From contig CM026422.1 of NCBI GenBank assembly GCA_014871385.1, positions 14,084,127 through 14,148,126 on the forward strand: a stretch of 64,000 nt of DNA, written 5' to 3'. Made by a program: the position numbers and the translations under genes. This DNA comes from Ceratodon purpureus (lineage: Eukaryota > Streptophyta > Bryopsida > Pseudoditrichales > Ditrichaceae). The notes below the pieces were generated by a model that was given only the letters and a program-made list of their open reading frames with translations, searched no databases and had not been told where the DNA came from. This document shows, piece after piece, positions 35,291 through 47,790 of this stretch (the stretch's first letter is position 1; each line of letters starts with the position of its first letter).

Positions 35291-37100
35291 ATAAGGTCAC
35301 TTCTTTATACTTACAGTATATTCAGCTTTGTTTGAATCTCTACTTTTTACAGGATTGAAAACTTTATTTTTTAGATCTTGCCCAAAAAGGGTGACAAAAC
35401 TTTGACTCCTAAGAGAATAAAAATTTTGCGTCATTGACTAAGTCTTTATTTGTGTAGTCTTAAAGAAGAACACATTAACTAATTGTGAATCAAATCCAAA
35501 GTGTAATAAAGGGAATTAATAAGAAGTTGGATTTTCTTTAAAAAAAGTAAATTCAAATATGTGCATTATATTTATTTTTGGAGGTCTAATCTCTCTCTAT
35601 CTATAAATGTATATATATTTATGAAAAACTACTATTTTTCCACATTTTCAATAAAACATTCAAAGATTCCTAATCAGAATTGACATTATAGTAGGCTATG
35701 CACAATTTCAAAAAACCTACCTCCATACAATAAGAGACAAGGGGGTATGCCTTTTTTCTACCCCTAACTTAATTGCTTGCAAAACACAACTTCCCATATC
35801 TTGCACATCACTTATTGAAATAGAGCGGCTTAAACCTTCTTGCATACAAATAAATCTAGGCAATAAGATGATTTTTTTTAATTGAAAAAAATACAAATGA
35901 AATTATATATTATTTTCCTTGTTAACTTTTGAAAATTTTGATTTTTAGCAACATGAGCACTTCGTGTTGAAATTTCATGAAACAAATAGGAAAATTACTT
36001 CAATATTGACCCATTGAATGTTCATTGAATATTTTTTAAATCATGTTTTTAAAACATTAAAAGACCTTATTTAAAATCTCTAAAAGTCATTATTTGGCTT
36101 TGAGAGATATTAGGAACTGAAAATTTTCATAACATTATTTAAGAGATGTCCCACAATAAAAAGAGAAAATGAGAGGAAAACAGTTGAAAGGCAAAGCAAT
36201 AAACTCAACCAAAAAGAGCTCAAACATGGATATAATAAAGAAAGATAATAATTTTTAGTTCATTCTTTTCCCGGGCTACAATCAATTGGCTTATTTTTAT
36301 CTAACATTTTAGCTCACATTTATTCTTTATTATAGTAAACTGGCTCATTTTTAGCTACAGTAATTTGCAATAGATACACCTTCTACTTAATGTTGTATTC
36401 TATTATAAGCATGTCTTTTTTATTATATAATGTGCATACAAGTAGTGAAGCCAAAAGAGAAGACCTTAGATTTGCAATACAACAGAGTCAATTGTGATTC
36501 TATTCAAAAAAATTGTGTCCAATGAAGTTATATGGAAAACCATACAAGTACTAAAGCCATAAGAGTTCGTTTAGTTGTAAGTTGAAAGTACATTACAAAT
36601 TTCAAAATTTTATGACATCAAAGCTTAGTGTGGATGTCAAATGTTGTATTTCCTCAAAGCTTGTGTGATTTAGCCATTTTGAGATTATCAAACTCCATTT
36701 TGTCCAGAAAACATTTAACCAAGATCTACGAATAGTTTTAGATAACTTAAATGTGTCATTTGTAATCTTGCTTGATTCCCTATATGATTTGTGATTGTTA
36801 TTGGAACACATAATTTTATGATATAATGATGGATCCATTTAATTGATACAAATGTTTTTATACAAGTAGCTTGGATTCACCTTCCTATTGAATGGAAACA
36901 TTTTAAGACGTGTGCATTTTTTGAAATAAAAATATTCATTAGTTTCTATAGTTTTATACATGTTTAGATTAAGAAAATATGATAAAATATTATGTAATAT
37001 ATGTTGCTTGGAATACACGACGGAATATCAATATCTAATAAGACTAGAACAAAATCAACCAATATATATTAAATATATATTCTACTTCTAAAACCTATAT
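35291..37100. other. AT-rich intergenic sequence
   Basis: No gene is supported. Confidence 0.4.
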
Positions 37101-37112
37101 ACTATTTTGCAA

Positions 37113-37538
37113 TTACTTGAAGTCATTTTCTTCTGTTGCATCTACATTGTTGTTCACTTGCTCATCGTTCGTTGTATGAGATTGATTTGCCGTGTGCTCC
37201 AACAAATGAAACAACATTGCTTTTGGAATAGATATCTCGTTTTGCACGATGGTTTTTTCAACCATACAACTCTTGATTTTTAAAGATGGTGCCCATGACG
37301 TGATTGCTGTATCTAAGTCCACCCAATTCGACGGCTCATAAGAGAAAATTCATCTTTGTTTTAGGCATTTTTCATATATGTGAGTCCACATGGGTAGCTC
37401 ATCTTGCAAAATTGTTGGTTTAGGCCAATACAATATTACCTTCATGCATCTTGATTTTGTGGAAACATTTCTTATAGCCTTCACTTTTCTTAAAGAAAAA
37501 TGTATGCCCAACCTCATATCATCGATGCTGCTATTCAT
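37113..37538 (-). pseudogene. Open minus-strand segment with one internal stop, unrecognised
   Basis: One minus-strand frame runs about 140 codons from 37538 to 37113 with a single TGA near 37350. The upper half contains PKPTILQDELPMWTHIYEKC and the lower half DTAITSWAPSLKIKSCMVEK, ending in an asparagine/acid-rich tail. The composition looks like a real protein. No family is recognised. It abuts the plus-strand island that starts near 37500. Confidence 0.35.
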
Positions 37539-39700
37539 AGCAACAAAATGTCCAACTTTAACATTATGAAATGGATCAAATTCGGAGCAAAAGAGGAGAA
37601 TTTTAATGTCAAAGAACCAAAAGTTGCCCCTATAAAAATAAATTGGTTGAGGCCGTTGCGGAGATTAATGGATAGCAATTACAAACAAGTTGTACAAACG
37701 GCGTTCTATGTTGAGGCATGACAAACCCAGAGGTTGTACTTCAACGACGTTGACAAGTCATTTTCGGTGTCTAAGACACTGGAGTTTGTATTGCTACGAT
37801 CACAACAGCGATACGTAGTCAAAAATGCTTTGCGGCGGTTAGGGGTGGAACCTGCCACGCCGGAAGCTACAAAACCATGAAGGATTTTTTGCAGATCAAT
37901 GTTTTGAGGTTTGGGAAGCATGACACATTGGTCACACTGTGGCAATTGGGCACCAAAAGCTTTATCAACCATTGGGCTTCACCACTATACGTTTACGTTT
38001 CTGCATTGAAGAAGTATGCCGAAGAGATACCAAGAGCTATAAAAGCTCATCATCGCAATATTGTTAATGGCGGTATGGGCTTTGTGGAAATAATTAAATT
38101 TATCGGGAACGACACCTATAATTTCAAGGGTTGGTTGTGGGAGACGAAGGTGAAGAAGCAGATGCATGGATCAGAAGAACAATGGGAGATTGATATGATG
38201 CATCGAGGTGGTTTGTTTACAAGTGGAAGTAGCCAGTTGGATAAACCAACGTTATGGGTGGTGGACTATCGATGGGGAAGTATAGCAGAAGAGGACAAAT
38301 CATGGACCGAAGAAAATCACAAGGAAACAATTCAGTTATTGGAGAAGTAGATGAGTGGTTATCCTTGATGGAATGTGGTATTTTTTTGTTCCGAGGGTGC
38401 AAACATGGGTTTCTTGATGGAGGAGTTGGAAGAATTTCATCGAATCATTTTTTATGGGACATAGGCATTTACACTAGAGACAACGACAAGAAATGACAAC
38501 TTGTTATTTGGAGGGCATGAAGTTGTATCCATGGATGCAATAGGAGATGTGATCATTGTGATGGTGTGTCTTTAAAATTCCAACCCTATTGATAATGTTT
38601 CTCGTATGAGGATGCCTCTAACCCGAAGTTTTCATGATCATGAGTCAAAATATGCAGCAACAAAGGGAGATGCAAGGGAAAAAACACTAGGGGAATCAAC
38701 AAGGTTGATCAATGGTTATTTGCCAAAAGATCGGGTATTGGCCTTGGTGGGACTTAGCTCAACTATCCTAGCAATTGCTGAAGAGGGTTTCAAAAGGATT
38801 CAAATTTTTAGCATTTGATGATAATAGTGAGAGAAGCATGAGGATGTTAAAGTGGATAAGACAACATGATGGGATTGTGCTTGATTTTGCATCACGAGAA
38901 TTTGCTGGTGATGAATCATAAAGTGATATGGCACAAGGAGAGGAAGGTCATGAAGCGCATACATAGATGGAGATGGAGGATGATTTGGATGATAATGATA
39001 TGGATGATTAAGACAACGAGGATGAAGACAGTGACGATGATGACGAATGAGAGATGGAAAGTGATGGCAACGATGATGATACAATACTTTTGTTGGGACC
39101 AGAAGTTGTAGCTCCAGAAGAGACATGAACAAACAAAAAGAGGAAAGATCCGGTACTTACGAATGTAGTAGAATTGGAGAGCTCTGCGGTTAAGGATACA
39201 CAACCAGTAAATCAAAGAAAACAACTAATGAAGTTATAGGGCGTGGTAAAGAAAAAACAGTGGTAACAAGCACGATTTTGAAGAAAAACGTTCGAGTACT
39301 TTAAGAAGACTATCAACAACAACTACAATTTCACTGGGCGACCTTACAATGGTAATCATGACTGGGATTCCAAGCAGCTCACTTGATTATAGTGTTGCAA
39401 CTACACATACACCTGCGAATTGAGTCGAGTTTAAGGTTGATGATTGTGTGAATTTACTTGATATTCACAATGACTTTACAGTGGCAATTGCAAAAATCAT
39501 ATCGCTTCTAGGGTCCGGACAGGTGAACAACAAAATGCAACCAAAGGGATTTTACAAAGTGGTTGTATAGAAGATTATTGTTGGAGAATCTCCTCTTATG
39601 ATACGCAACAAAGACGACGATCCAGAACAATTGATTGTTTGAGATGTTGACGGTACGTTGACTGCATGGTGACATGATTGTATCGCACATATCAAATAGA
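37500..39700 (+). pseudogene. Broken plus-strand coding island, probably transposon-derived, unrecognised
   Basis: Long protein-like stretches follow one another with stops and frame changes. At 37500-37720 a frame ends in YKQVVQTAFYVEA. After one stop it reads on as LYFNDVDKSFSVSKTLEFVL and further to about 37880. At 37877-38350 a 157-codon frame contains KYAEEIPRAIKAHHRNIVNG and WLWETKVKKQMHGSEEQWEI. The 38606-38920 stretch holds RLINGYLPKDRVLALVGLSS, followed after a frame change by MLKWIRQHDGIVLDFASREF. An acidic tail region follows. At 39340-39680 is VDDCVNLLDIHNDFTVAIAK with three stops. I do not recognise a family. The arrangement suits one gene of about 2.2 kb that has decayed, most likely from a mobile element. 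Confidence 0.45.
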
Positions 39701-42180
39701 TATAGGTGATTAGCACTTTTTTTTATAGACTTATTCATCAAGTGGGTTTGATGATTTTCACTATATGAATATAGTATTTCATATGTTTAAAAAAATTCTT
39801 GATATATTTATTTTGATGTTGTTTGTATTTATCTAAATATGGTTGAATAGATTTATTGTGAAAGAATAAATTGTTCATAAACTAACATGTAAACAATGTG
39901 CAATTTTATTTTTATTTTTTTAAAGGTTATGCATTCTTTACAACTAAATTTCAATATACCAATCTTTTCTTACATTATCACTATATTTGAGTTGATTTGA
40001 CAAGCAAAAACCGCACTTGGCCATGAGCGGGTTTCCCAAATACTATGTTATATGTATTTAAGCCATGATGATCAAAAGTTTAAGCCACTCCTTACTTTCA
40101 GAATTTGTAGCGTAGCTTCTTAGCAAGTCATAAATAAATAATTGAAAAGGATATTTGAAATTTTCTAAAATTTAAACCATATTTGCTTAGAAAAACAATT
40201 TTTCATTGAAATAATGTTTAAAACTACAAAAATATACAAAACACTTATAATATACATTGGAAAGTCCTTTGCCTTATTGTTTTCAATATTTAAAATGCCA
40301 AATTTTAACACAATACAACAACTTTAACCCATTACAACACCTTTATGCAAAGGAACAATGTTTATGATAATTGTTGCAAGGTGAAGAAATTATAAAAAAA
40401 CAATTATCACTTAAAAAATGAATTTAGCAAAATCATTCTTATGTTTTAAACATGTATTTGGATGATTGTTGAACTTTATTTTGTTTCATGGCCATGAATG
40501 ATCTAGAAATGATTACAACTCATTATGATAAGGTAGTGGTAATACGTGTATGGACGTTAATAAGAAACAAAACTTTTAGCAAAGGAAGCTATTGGGTCGT
40601 TTTGTTCTATGTGCAAAGTAATCAAATAACATATTTTGTGGCCATGTGATTTGTAGTTTTGTAATCCCATTGTCCTTCTTGTCCAAGGTCACATATAGTG
40701 AAGAAAGAAGAATCAAAATGATAGCGGTGTAAATGTAAATTCTACTTTTGATATTATGATATCCTCTCATGGACCTAAAAATGTCATAATGTTGATTTCA
40801 ATAATATAATATTTAGAATATAGGGGTGATATTAACAAATTTGGTATAAAAAATAATCAAATTCATCTAAATATGCTTTATAACTTACAATATAACATTT
40901 GCAAGTTTAATACGTAATAAAATAAAAGATATTTATTGCAATTCTTTTAAAATATTTCAAAATTAATCGACCGTTTTGTATGAAAATACCAAGTAGAGAA
41001 GTTTATCAAATATGTTATAAAATTGGCATAAAAGTACTTCCACATATTGCTTTGTTTCAAATTGTCAAGTGAGCTACATATATCTTTATTGCTTGTCATA
41101 CATATGATCCATTTATAAAATTCTTATTTACGTAAACATTCTTGAATTGTATTCTATGAAGATAAAGAATTGAAGATCCAAACTATTATATATACCTATA
41201 CTACGTACCACAATTACAAACAATTGTATACATGAAGTCTTCATATCTTGAATAATATCAAAAACTTTGGTTTTGGTGCAAATTCAATTACAAAAACAAT
41301 TGAATTACAAAATACAAACATTCAAGTTTCATAGAAACATTGATTTTTATTATATATAAAGGAATTAATGGTTTAATGGATTGAAAATAGATGAATAAAT
41401 TTGTTACATTTATTGCACAATATGACATGCTATAGATGATAAATCATTCATTTCAAGTTATCATTTGATAAATTAGATGAGATGCCCCTATTAATACATT
41501 TATTTGGAGGGTACATGTTACATTATGAACACCACATTAAAATCCTTAATTTCAACAACATCACAACTATTACTATTCTTTATTTTAACAACAAAAACAA
41601 ACTTCAAATAAACACAAACAAGCCCATTCCTTGAAGTTGTCACTAAAATGTGCAGACTTTCTACGCACAACCACACAAAATACCCATACAAAACACCCCT
41701 ATTCACACCACATTCCCATGTCACCATCACACACTACCGCATTTTATCAGGAAAAAAAGAGCGGTATGATTGAGAGTGACAGTGACCCCAAAAGGGTGAT
41801 TTTGAACAACGAACCTCCGATCCTGAACTCCAGGTGACATAAACAAGGCATGATCGTAACAAAAACAGTGGTATTATTGCGGTAAAAAAACACCAGCAGC
41901 GTGGAGTGCACAGGCCCACCGGCACAATTAAAAATAAAAAATAATAAAATGAAAAACTCCAAATCCATCGACGGTGGCAGTTCAACCCCCCCACTTGTAG
42001 ATCCTGCCAGTCAGTAAGAGACTCCGATCATGTGATGCAACCCTTTTCAAGGCCTTCAAGTTGCTACTGACATGGAGCCGGTTTTATGATATCCGGGAAT
42101 CATAAAAAAGGGCAAAACCAAAACCAAAAAAATAGGAAAAAAAATGGGAGAAAAAATAGGAAAAAAAAGGGAAAAAAAAA
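39701..42180. other. AT-rich intergenic region upstream of the ABI3-like gene
   Basis: No gene is supported. The last 100 bases (42105-42180) are A/G-rich with short GGGAAAAA-type repeats. Any distal promoter of the downstream gene would lie here, but no site is clear enough to call. Confidence 0.4.
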
Positions 42181-42289
42181 GAACAGTTGAATGGGTTAAC
42201 CCTCCTGAGTGCTCACCTCACTTGCATTAAACTGAGCTTACTGAGTAAAGCCCAAGAGTCAGGAAGCGGTAGTAAGTTAGCTGCACAGA

Positions 42290-44504
42290 AAGGGTAGAGG
42301 AAAAAGCTGCAAAAAAAGGGAGAGGCATCTTGAAGAGAGAGACACAGAAAGAGAAGAGAGAGAGAGAGAGAGCTGGGCTGCCTTCTTGGCAACAGAGAGC
42401 GTCTCTTTGATGGCGGCCTGCCGGGACTCACCGCCTTTGTCTCGGACTGGGCCCGAGGAGGAGCGTGAGCTCAGTGAGGTGGGCGAGGCAGTGGTCACTG
42501 AACGAGACGACTGAGCGAGACAGAGAGTCCGAGATGACTGAGTGAGAGGGAGAAAGAAAGACACTAGTCCTTCGTTTTTCTGCGTTACATCAGGGAGGAA
42601 AGTTGGAGTCTTTTTGGTTGCGAGGAGGAGAACAAACCAAAGGAGTGAGTTTTTGATCTGTGTGTCAAAGGTGGGAGTTTTGGTGGGAGCATTTGGGGGT
42701 AGGAAAGGGATTCCGGGGGGTGGTAGCAGTGGTGAAGAAGATTATTTATTTCGACAGTGTTGGTCTTTGTTAGTGGTGGTGTTGTTAGTGTTAGTGTTGT
42801 TGTTGTTGTAGTACTGTAGTTCGGAAGGGAGGGGGTTTGGTAGCTAGCATCTTGGCGTGATTCGAGGTTGGGGTGGAGAGGAGAGGAGAGGAGAGGACTG
42901 AGGAGGATCCGGGAGAGGGAAGGAGAGGGTTGGAGGAGAGAGTGAGCGGTTGACTTGCCAGGCACGAAACTGGTGCAGTTGGAGATTCCATGGCGCGATG
43001 TTGAGAACGTTGGGAGGAGAAGGGTGTTGAGGTTTGGTGTCGGAGGACAGTTGCTGGAGATCTCAGTTTGGGTGCGCTCGGGGTATCTTTTCTTCTTGAC
43101 GGGTGGAGGATTCTTCGAGACTGAGCGGGGGTCGTTTTTGTTGCGTGTTGGTTCCTTTCCGGCAAAGGCTTCTTAGGCGAGTGGGACACATTTGCAGTTG
43201 TTCTTTGAGATTGGTTTTATGACGGGGAGTTCTACGGCGTGGTGTGGTTGTTGAATGCCAGGCATGAGCCGCTTTCGAGTTGGGACCATGTAGTCTTCTT
43301 GCAGGTAACGCTTCTTGTTCAGTATGTGTGCTCCGAGGTTGTTGATATCTCTCTCTTTTCTTTCATTCACCTTGGACCTGGAACGGAATTATCTTGCCAG
43401 TTCCTGCGGAAGCTCTTCTTTATGAAGAGATGCTTCGTGTGTACGCCCATTGAAGAGTAGTTGAAATGCTTCTTGTTAGCAAGAACAATGTTAGTGTTTC
43501 TGGGACAAAAGATTCTGTGTGATCTGAGCGGACGGCAAAGTTCTACGAGTGGTTGATCTTGGCTTTCGTGTCGTTCTATATACGAGGCCCTCTAGAGGGT
43601 GTGTAGTGTTTTTGACTACTTTTTCCGGTTGTTTTTGTTGCAACCCCCTTCTTTTCCGGCGGCTGCTGGAAAGAACGCTTGGCTTAGAGACTCATTTGTA
43701 GCTTGCCTGGAGCACTGTCTCACTTGGGTACGAGGTCTTGAACCTCGCCCGGTTTTTTAGCATTTACAGAATCTTGGGTGCTGATGATACTTAGTATCTT
43801 CTTTTATTGCTTTTTTGGAGCATTTTATCGTCGGGTCTTCGTGTGTGAATGTCTATCGCAATTTCGTAGTATATATGGTCGTCACACTTGCTAATCTTCA
43901 GAGATGTAGTCATTATACGAATCCGTTTTTATGAGACACTGCACACGAGGAGTTATGGACTACAGCTTTGCTGATTGTAGGTAAAACGCAGTCTAAACGG
44001 CTTTACGGGAAGTCTACAACACGTACTGTAGTGGCTGCGGGGAACACTTTAAGAATTTTGTTGGTCGAAACGAGCCGAGTGGTGTACTTTACATGTCAAG
44101 GCTTGGGACTGCGACCTGCAAGGGAAGCGTTACGAAACTCTCATTTGTGGCTTAGCACTTCATTCAATGCTATCCCCACTCCAACACGAAGGAATATCCT
44201 TTTTGGGTTCAACTCGTTGAGGACGTTACACCTTCGAGTAGGACTATCAACGCCCCATCTGCTGCACTCCTGGATGCGTTCACATACAACGGGGGGAATC
44301 GTTTTGAGTTTTAGAATCTGAAGATGGTACACACATCTCAAGAGTCTCTGTCGACATGTGTAGGGAATTTCATGTCATGGGGTTGTTTGGTTTTGTCATG
44401 GTTTCATGTCGAGATTTGGGTTTTATGGATCACTTTCTGTTTTGAAGATAAACTCGGTCATCATTCTGGTGTGGTGTGACCCTTGCCAGGTCCTCATTTC
44501 TAGA
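42290..44504 (+). promoter_or_regulatory. GA-rich proximal region and probable intron-containing 5' leader of the ABI3-like gene
   Basis: At about 42.2 kb composition changes sharply from AT-rich to GC/GA-rich. It includes a GAGAGA run (42345-42371) and GGAGA pentamer repeats (42876-42900), as often seen around plant transcription starts and leaders. A good splice donor (GCAG|GTAACG at 43304/43305) and a good acceptor (TTTCTAG ending at 44503) bracket a possible 1.2-kb leader intron. The acceptor would place the start codon one base into the coding exon. Several open frames here (for example 43968-44321) could act as upstream frames if the intron is retained. The transcription start itself cannot be read from sequence. 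Confidence 0.5.
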
Positions 44505-47500
44505 ATGGAAGCGTACCAGCAAGACAGCTGCGGATTGATGATGAAAACGGAGCCTTTGAGTAATTCAATGGGGTTTCGAAGTTGGACTGATCTGCCACGC
44601 GGGTTTGAAGATCTTAAGGAAAGAGAGCACGCTGGTGCTTACGGAGGGAACATGCATGGCCAATGGTTTGACATGCGGGGCGTGCCCAGTTTTGGGTTTG
44701 CGCTGCCGGTACCGCCACCTGCTGGCATCAGAAACCAAAGCAGCGGAGATTTCTCGGTGCAGTCAGGGTCCCCAGGAGCCTCATATTCGTCCGGCACATC
44801 TTATGATTGCAATTCCACTGGGAATGTAGACAATGCGGAGGATGCGTCGCTGTCGTACCTGATGGATGGAAATGTGCGGGCTATGCTAAAGAAGGTGACC
44901 GTGAATGAAGGAGCCCTCAACCAAACAATTCAGTCGCTCGGAGGGGGCGAGAAGGGCCTGAAGGAGCTCATGGGGTATATCATGCTGTGGGTGAAGAAGC
45001 ACAAGGGTGAGAATTGTGATGATTTCTTCTCGTCACAGAATTTGAACAACCTTCGTCCTCCTCAGCAGCAGCAGCAGCAGCAGCAGGTGAACCCTGCCGT
45101 CGGATATGCCTCCAACATGTCTAACAGTAGTTCAACCTTCAACCTGACGTTAGGAAAGGGGCCTTATGATCAGAGAAATGACAGAACGAACCGTACATTC
45201 AAGACGGTGCAGTCCTCGGATGAGGCACTTGATCTGAACCAGGTCTACCATCGCGCTAAGTCGCGAAGGTTGATGGATGACGGCGAAGTGGACAGTAGTA
45301 GTCGATCTGACATTCATTCTGGTCGTGGCACCTTCGTAGATGTAAGGGGTAGTATTCCAGATCAGTTCCGCTTTCCGAAGCTCGAAATGGGCACAGGAAG
45401 TCCCAACAGCATTGGCCAAGCCACGCTCTCTAGAATGCCGCGCGACCTGGATATTCAACAACCGGTTCCTTGTTTGCAGCCCAGTTTGTCTTTTTCATCA
45501 GGGCACGACGGCAGCTTGAGTCAGACTTTGGCAGCAACCACAAGGGCAGCTAGGAGAAACCGAATCGCACGACAAAGGCAATCCTTGCAACAGAACCATG
45601 AACGTACGCCGAGTAATGGTACCGCTGTGTCAGGTTGTGGGCTATGGTCGATTGCGCCTCCTACATTGGATTTGAGGAGTGCAGGGATGTATCATCCTGG
45701 AATGCAACTTCCAACCGCTGTTCCTGCTAATAGCGGTAGGAAGGTATGCAATATTGATATGCTGACATTTCTGCTTCAAAAAGAGCTTCGGCCGAGCGAT
45801 GTCGGTAATCTCGGCCGAATCATCCTTCCCAAGGTCAGTGAACTGCGCTTCACGTGCGAATCTCTTTCAGGATATTGGTGTATTTACTTGAGTTTCTACT
45901 GGCACGAAGTTCTGACAGTGATTATATTTTTGTTATCGCAGAAAGAAGCGGAGCTGCACTTACCGATTCTTGCTTTAAGAGAAGGCGTTTCTCTTCAAAT
46001 GGACGATTTTGACTCTGGGCATTGCTGGACCATTAGATACAGGTAGGGCACAATATTTTCCGTATGTCTTATCATGTAGTTCGACTCAGATGTCATTAAA
46101 CTTCCATCGTGTCATAGTTTTCGTCTTAAGTGATGGAGCCTAGACCATGAGCCCTATGATATTTGTCAGTCCTTTGGTCACCTAGTTTCTTTCGGAAAGC
46201 TCTGTGCGTACGCGTCTAGTTTGTAATAAGATGTCGGACTTTTGCTTTTTTTGGTTGTTATGGTGTTTCTTTCAGTAGCTAGCTATGTTTAGGTGGTTGC
46301 TCAAACTTCCGGTACTTGATTGTAGGAAGGGGTAATCCACTTGATTTCACTTGAGTGCTCATGGGCATAGTTCTACGTTTAATGTAGCCTAGGCTAGAGT
46401 TAGGGGATGCCAATTCTATGGCTCGAAACTCTGGCTGGCATATTTTGTCCGTCTGGAGGCACTTGTCAGTGTCAGTCTGTCTGGACTCTGCATCACTTGT
46501 ATTTGTGTGAAGTGCAATACTTGTTCTTTTGTTTCTGTATCTTAGCTTATGCAAATTAGCTATGGTAATCATCATCTTAAGCTAATGTGTGTCTACTTTT
46601 GTTTGGAACAGGTTTTGGCCGAACAACAAGAGTCGAATGTACTTGCTAGAAAATACGGGTGAGATATCTGACCCTGTCCATTGTAACTTTTTTCTGAATG
46701 CCTTCCCGCAAGTATATATAGCTGACGTTTTGGATGCTATAGTCCTAGAGTCATCACGACGTGTTTTGGATGTGCACTTTCGTGTGAAGTTAATTAAGAA
46801 CTCTGAATCTTTATTGGAGCCTTGGAGCTAATGGTTTGAGTTTCTTGTTTTATTTTTTTTTCTTTTCTTAAATGTCAGGCGAGTTTGTTAAATCTCATCA
46901 TTTGGAAGAAGGCGATCTGCTGATTCTTTACAGGAGCCAGCAGGGGAACTACGTAAGTTTATTAGTTCATCAACTCTCATTCTTGTTGGTCTTTCTGTAA
47001 GTAAATGTGCCTTGTCCTTTATAGTACGATGAACCCAGTTAGGTGATGATTTCGGTGCTTGAGTTTGTTTACTCAAAACTTCAATTCTCTATTTCAGGTC
47101 CTGAGAGGAAAGAAGAAGGTGCACTTGGAACGACGGGGAGCACAAGGATTACAAGAAGATAATGCACACAGCTTGGCTAGAGGTTTTCCGGAGGCTCCAT
47201 TAAACACCGTGGAAGTGCTCAAGGAAAGAGACTTTGGAGTGGGATTTGAAGATCGATCTGGTCTGAAAGTGAAGGCAGAGCCCACAGTTCTCGTCGGTGA
47301 TGACGATCTATTTTTCAAGGATGACCTAATGCACAACATCGATTCGTCGTTTGGTGCTGGATTGATTCAACCGCTGGAGAGGTTCCCTAGTTTGAACCTC
47401 GATTTTCCACTTGATGAAATCATGGCAGGCATCCCTAAGGACGACAATGACACAGAAGACGAGACACACTTGGGCTCCAAATTGGCGGTTGTTGCAAAGA

Positions 47501-47517
47501 CCGAGCCTGCAGGATGA
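44505..47517 (+). CDS. ABI3: ABI3/VP1-type B3-domain transcription factor, five exons
   Basis: Coding exons are 44505-45833, 45942-46042, 46612-46658, 46879-46952 and 47098-47517, all GT/AG and in phase, giving 656 residues. ABI3/VP1 proteins mediate abscisic-acid and desiccation-tolerance gene expression in the nucleus. Domain B1 (about 127-170, with [20 protein letters not shown]) is known in the family to contact bZIP partners. B2 (about 343-362, [11 protein letters not shown]) matches the basic B2 block. B3 (about 416-524) runs from [20 protein letters not shown] through [20 protein letters not shown] to GNYVLRGKKK and binds RY (CATGCA) sites. Eight glutamines (187-194) precede a serine/asparagine-rich linker. 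The 130-residue tail is acidic and less conserved. ATG 44505 is preferred over 44406 because a splice acceptor ends at 44503. Presence of B1 and B2 separates it from LEC2 and FUS3. Confidence 0.92.
45063..45086 (+). repeat. CAG repeat encoding eight glutamines
   Basis: Eight pure CAG codons in exon 1 of the ABI3-like gene, between the B1 domain and the serine-rich linker. A pure repeat is likely to vary in length between individuals. Confidence 0.95.
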
Positions 47518-47790
47518 GGTATTTGGAGATAGACGATTGAGGGCGGGATAATATCGATTGGAGCTAGCATTCATTCGTGCTATGTTGGGTTAGAACCACA
47601 GTTAGCACCATTTATTTTACATTGTCTTGTACATTAAAGTTTAATCCTGTTACAGTGGGGGGTGTCCAATCACCCCCTCTTGCAACTGAACAATCAGGTG
47701 AACAGGTGCGCGTAATGCCACACCCTATTTCTTGTGACTGTCTGCACAAGATGGAGCTTGGTGGCTGCAGGAGGATGTAATAAATTCGTA
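47518..47790 (+). other. Probable 3' UTR of the ABI3-like gene
   Basis: Composition stays genic after the stop codon. AATAAA-type candidates include the AATAAATTCG at about 47779. The poly(A) site is not determinable from sequence. Confidence 0.45.

Noticed and set aside
42585-43189. Ser/Thr/Pro-rich minus-strand frames in the ABI3 leader
   Set aside because: Low-complexity translations of the GA/GT-rich leader. No motif.
43968-44321. 117-codon frame upstream of ABI3
   Set aside because: It lies inside the likely leader intron and has no motif.
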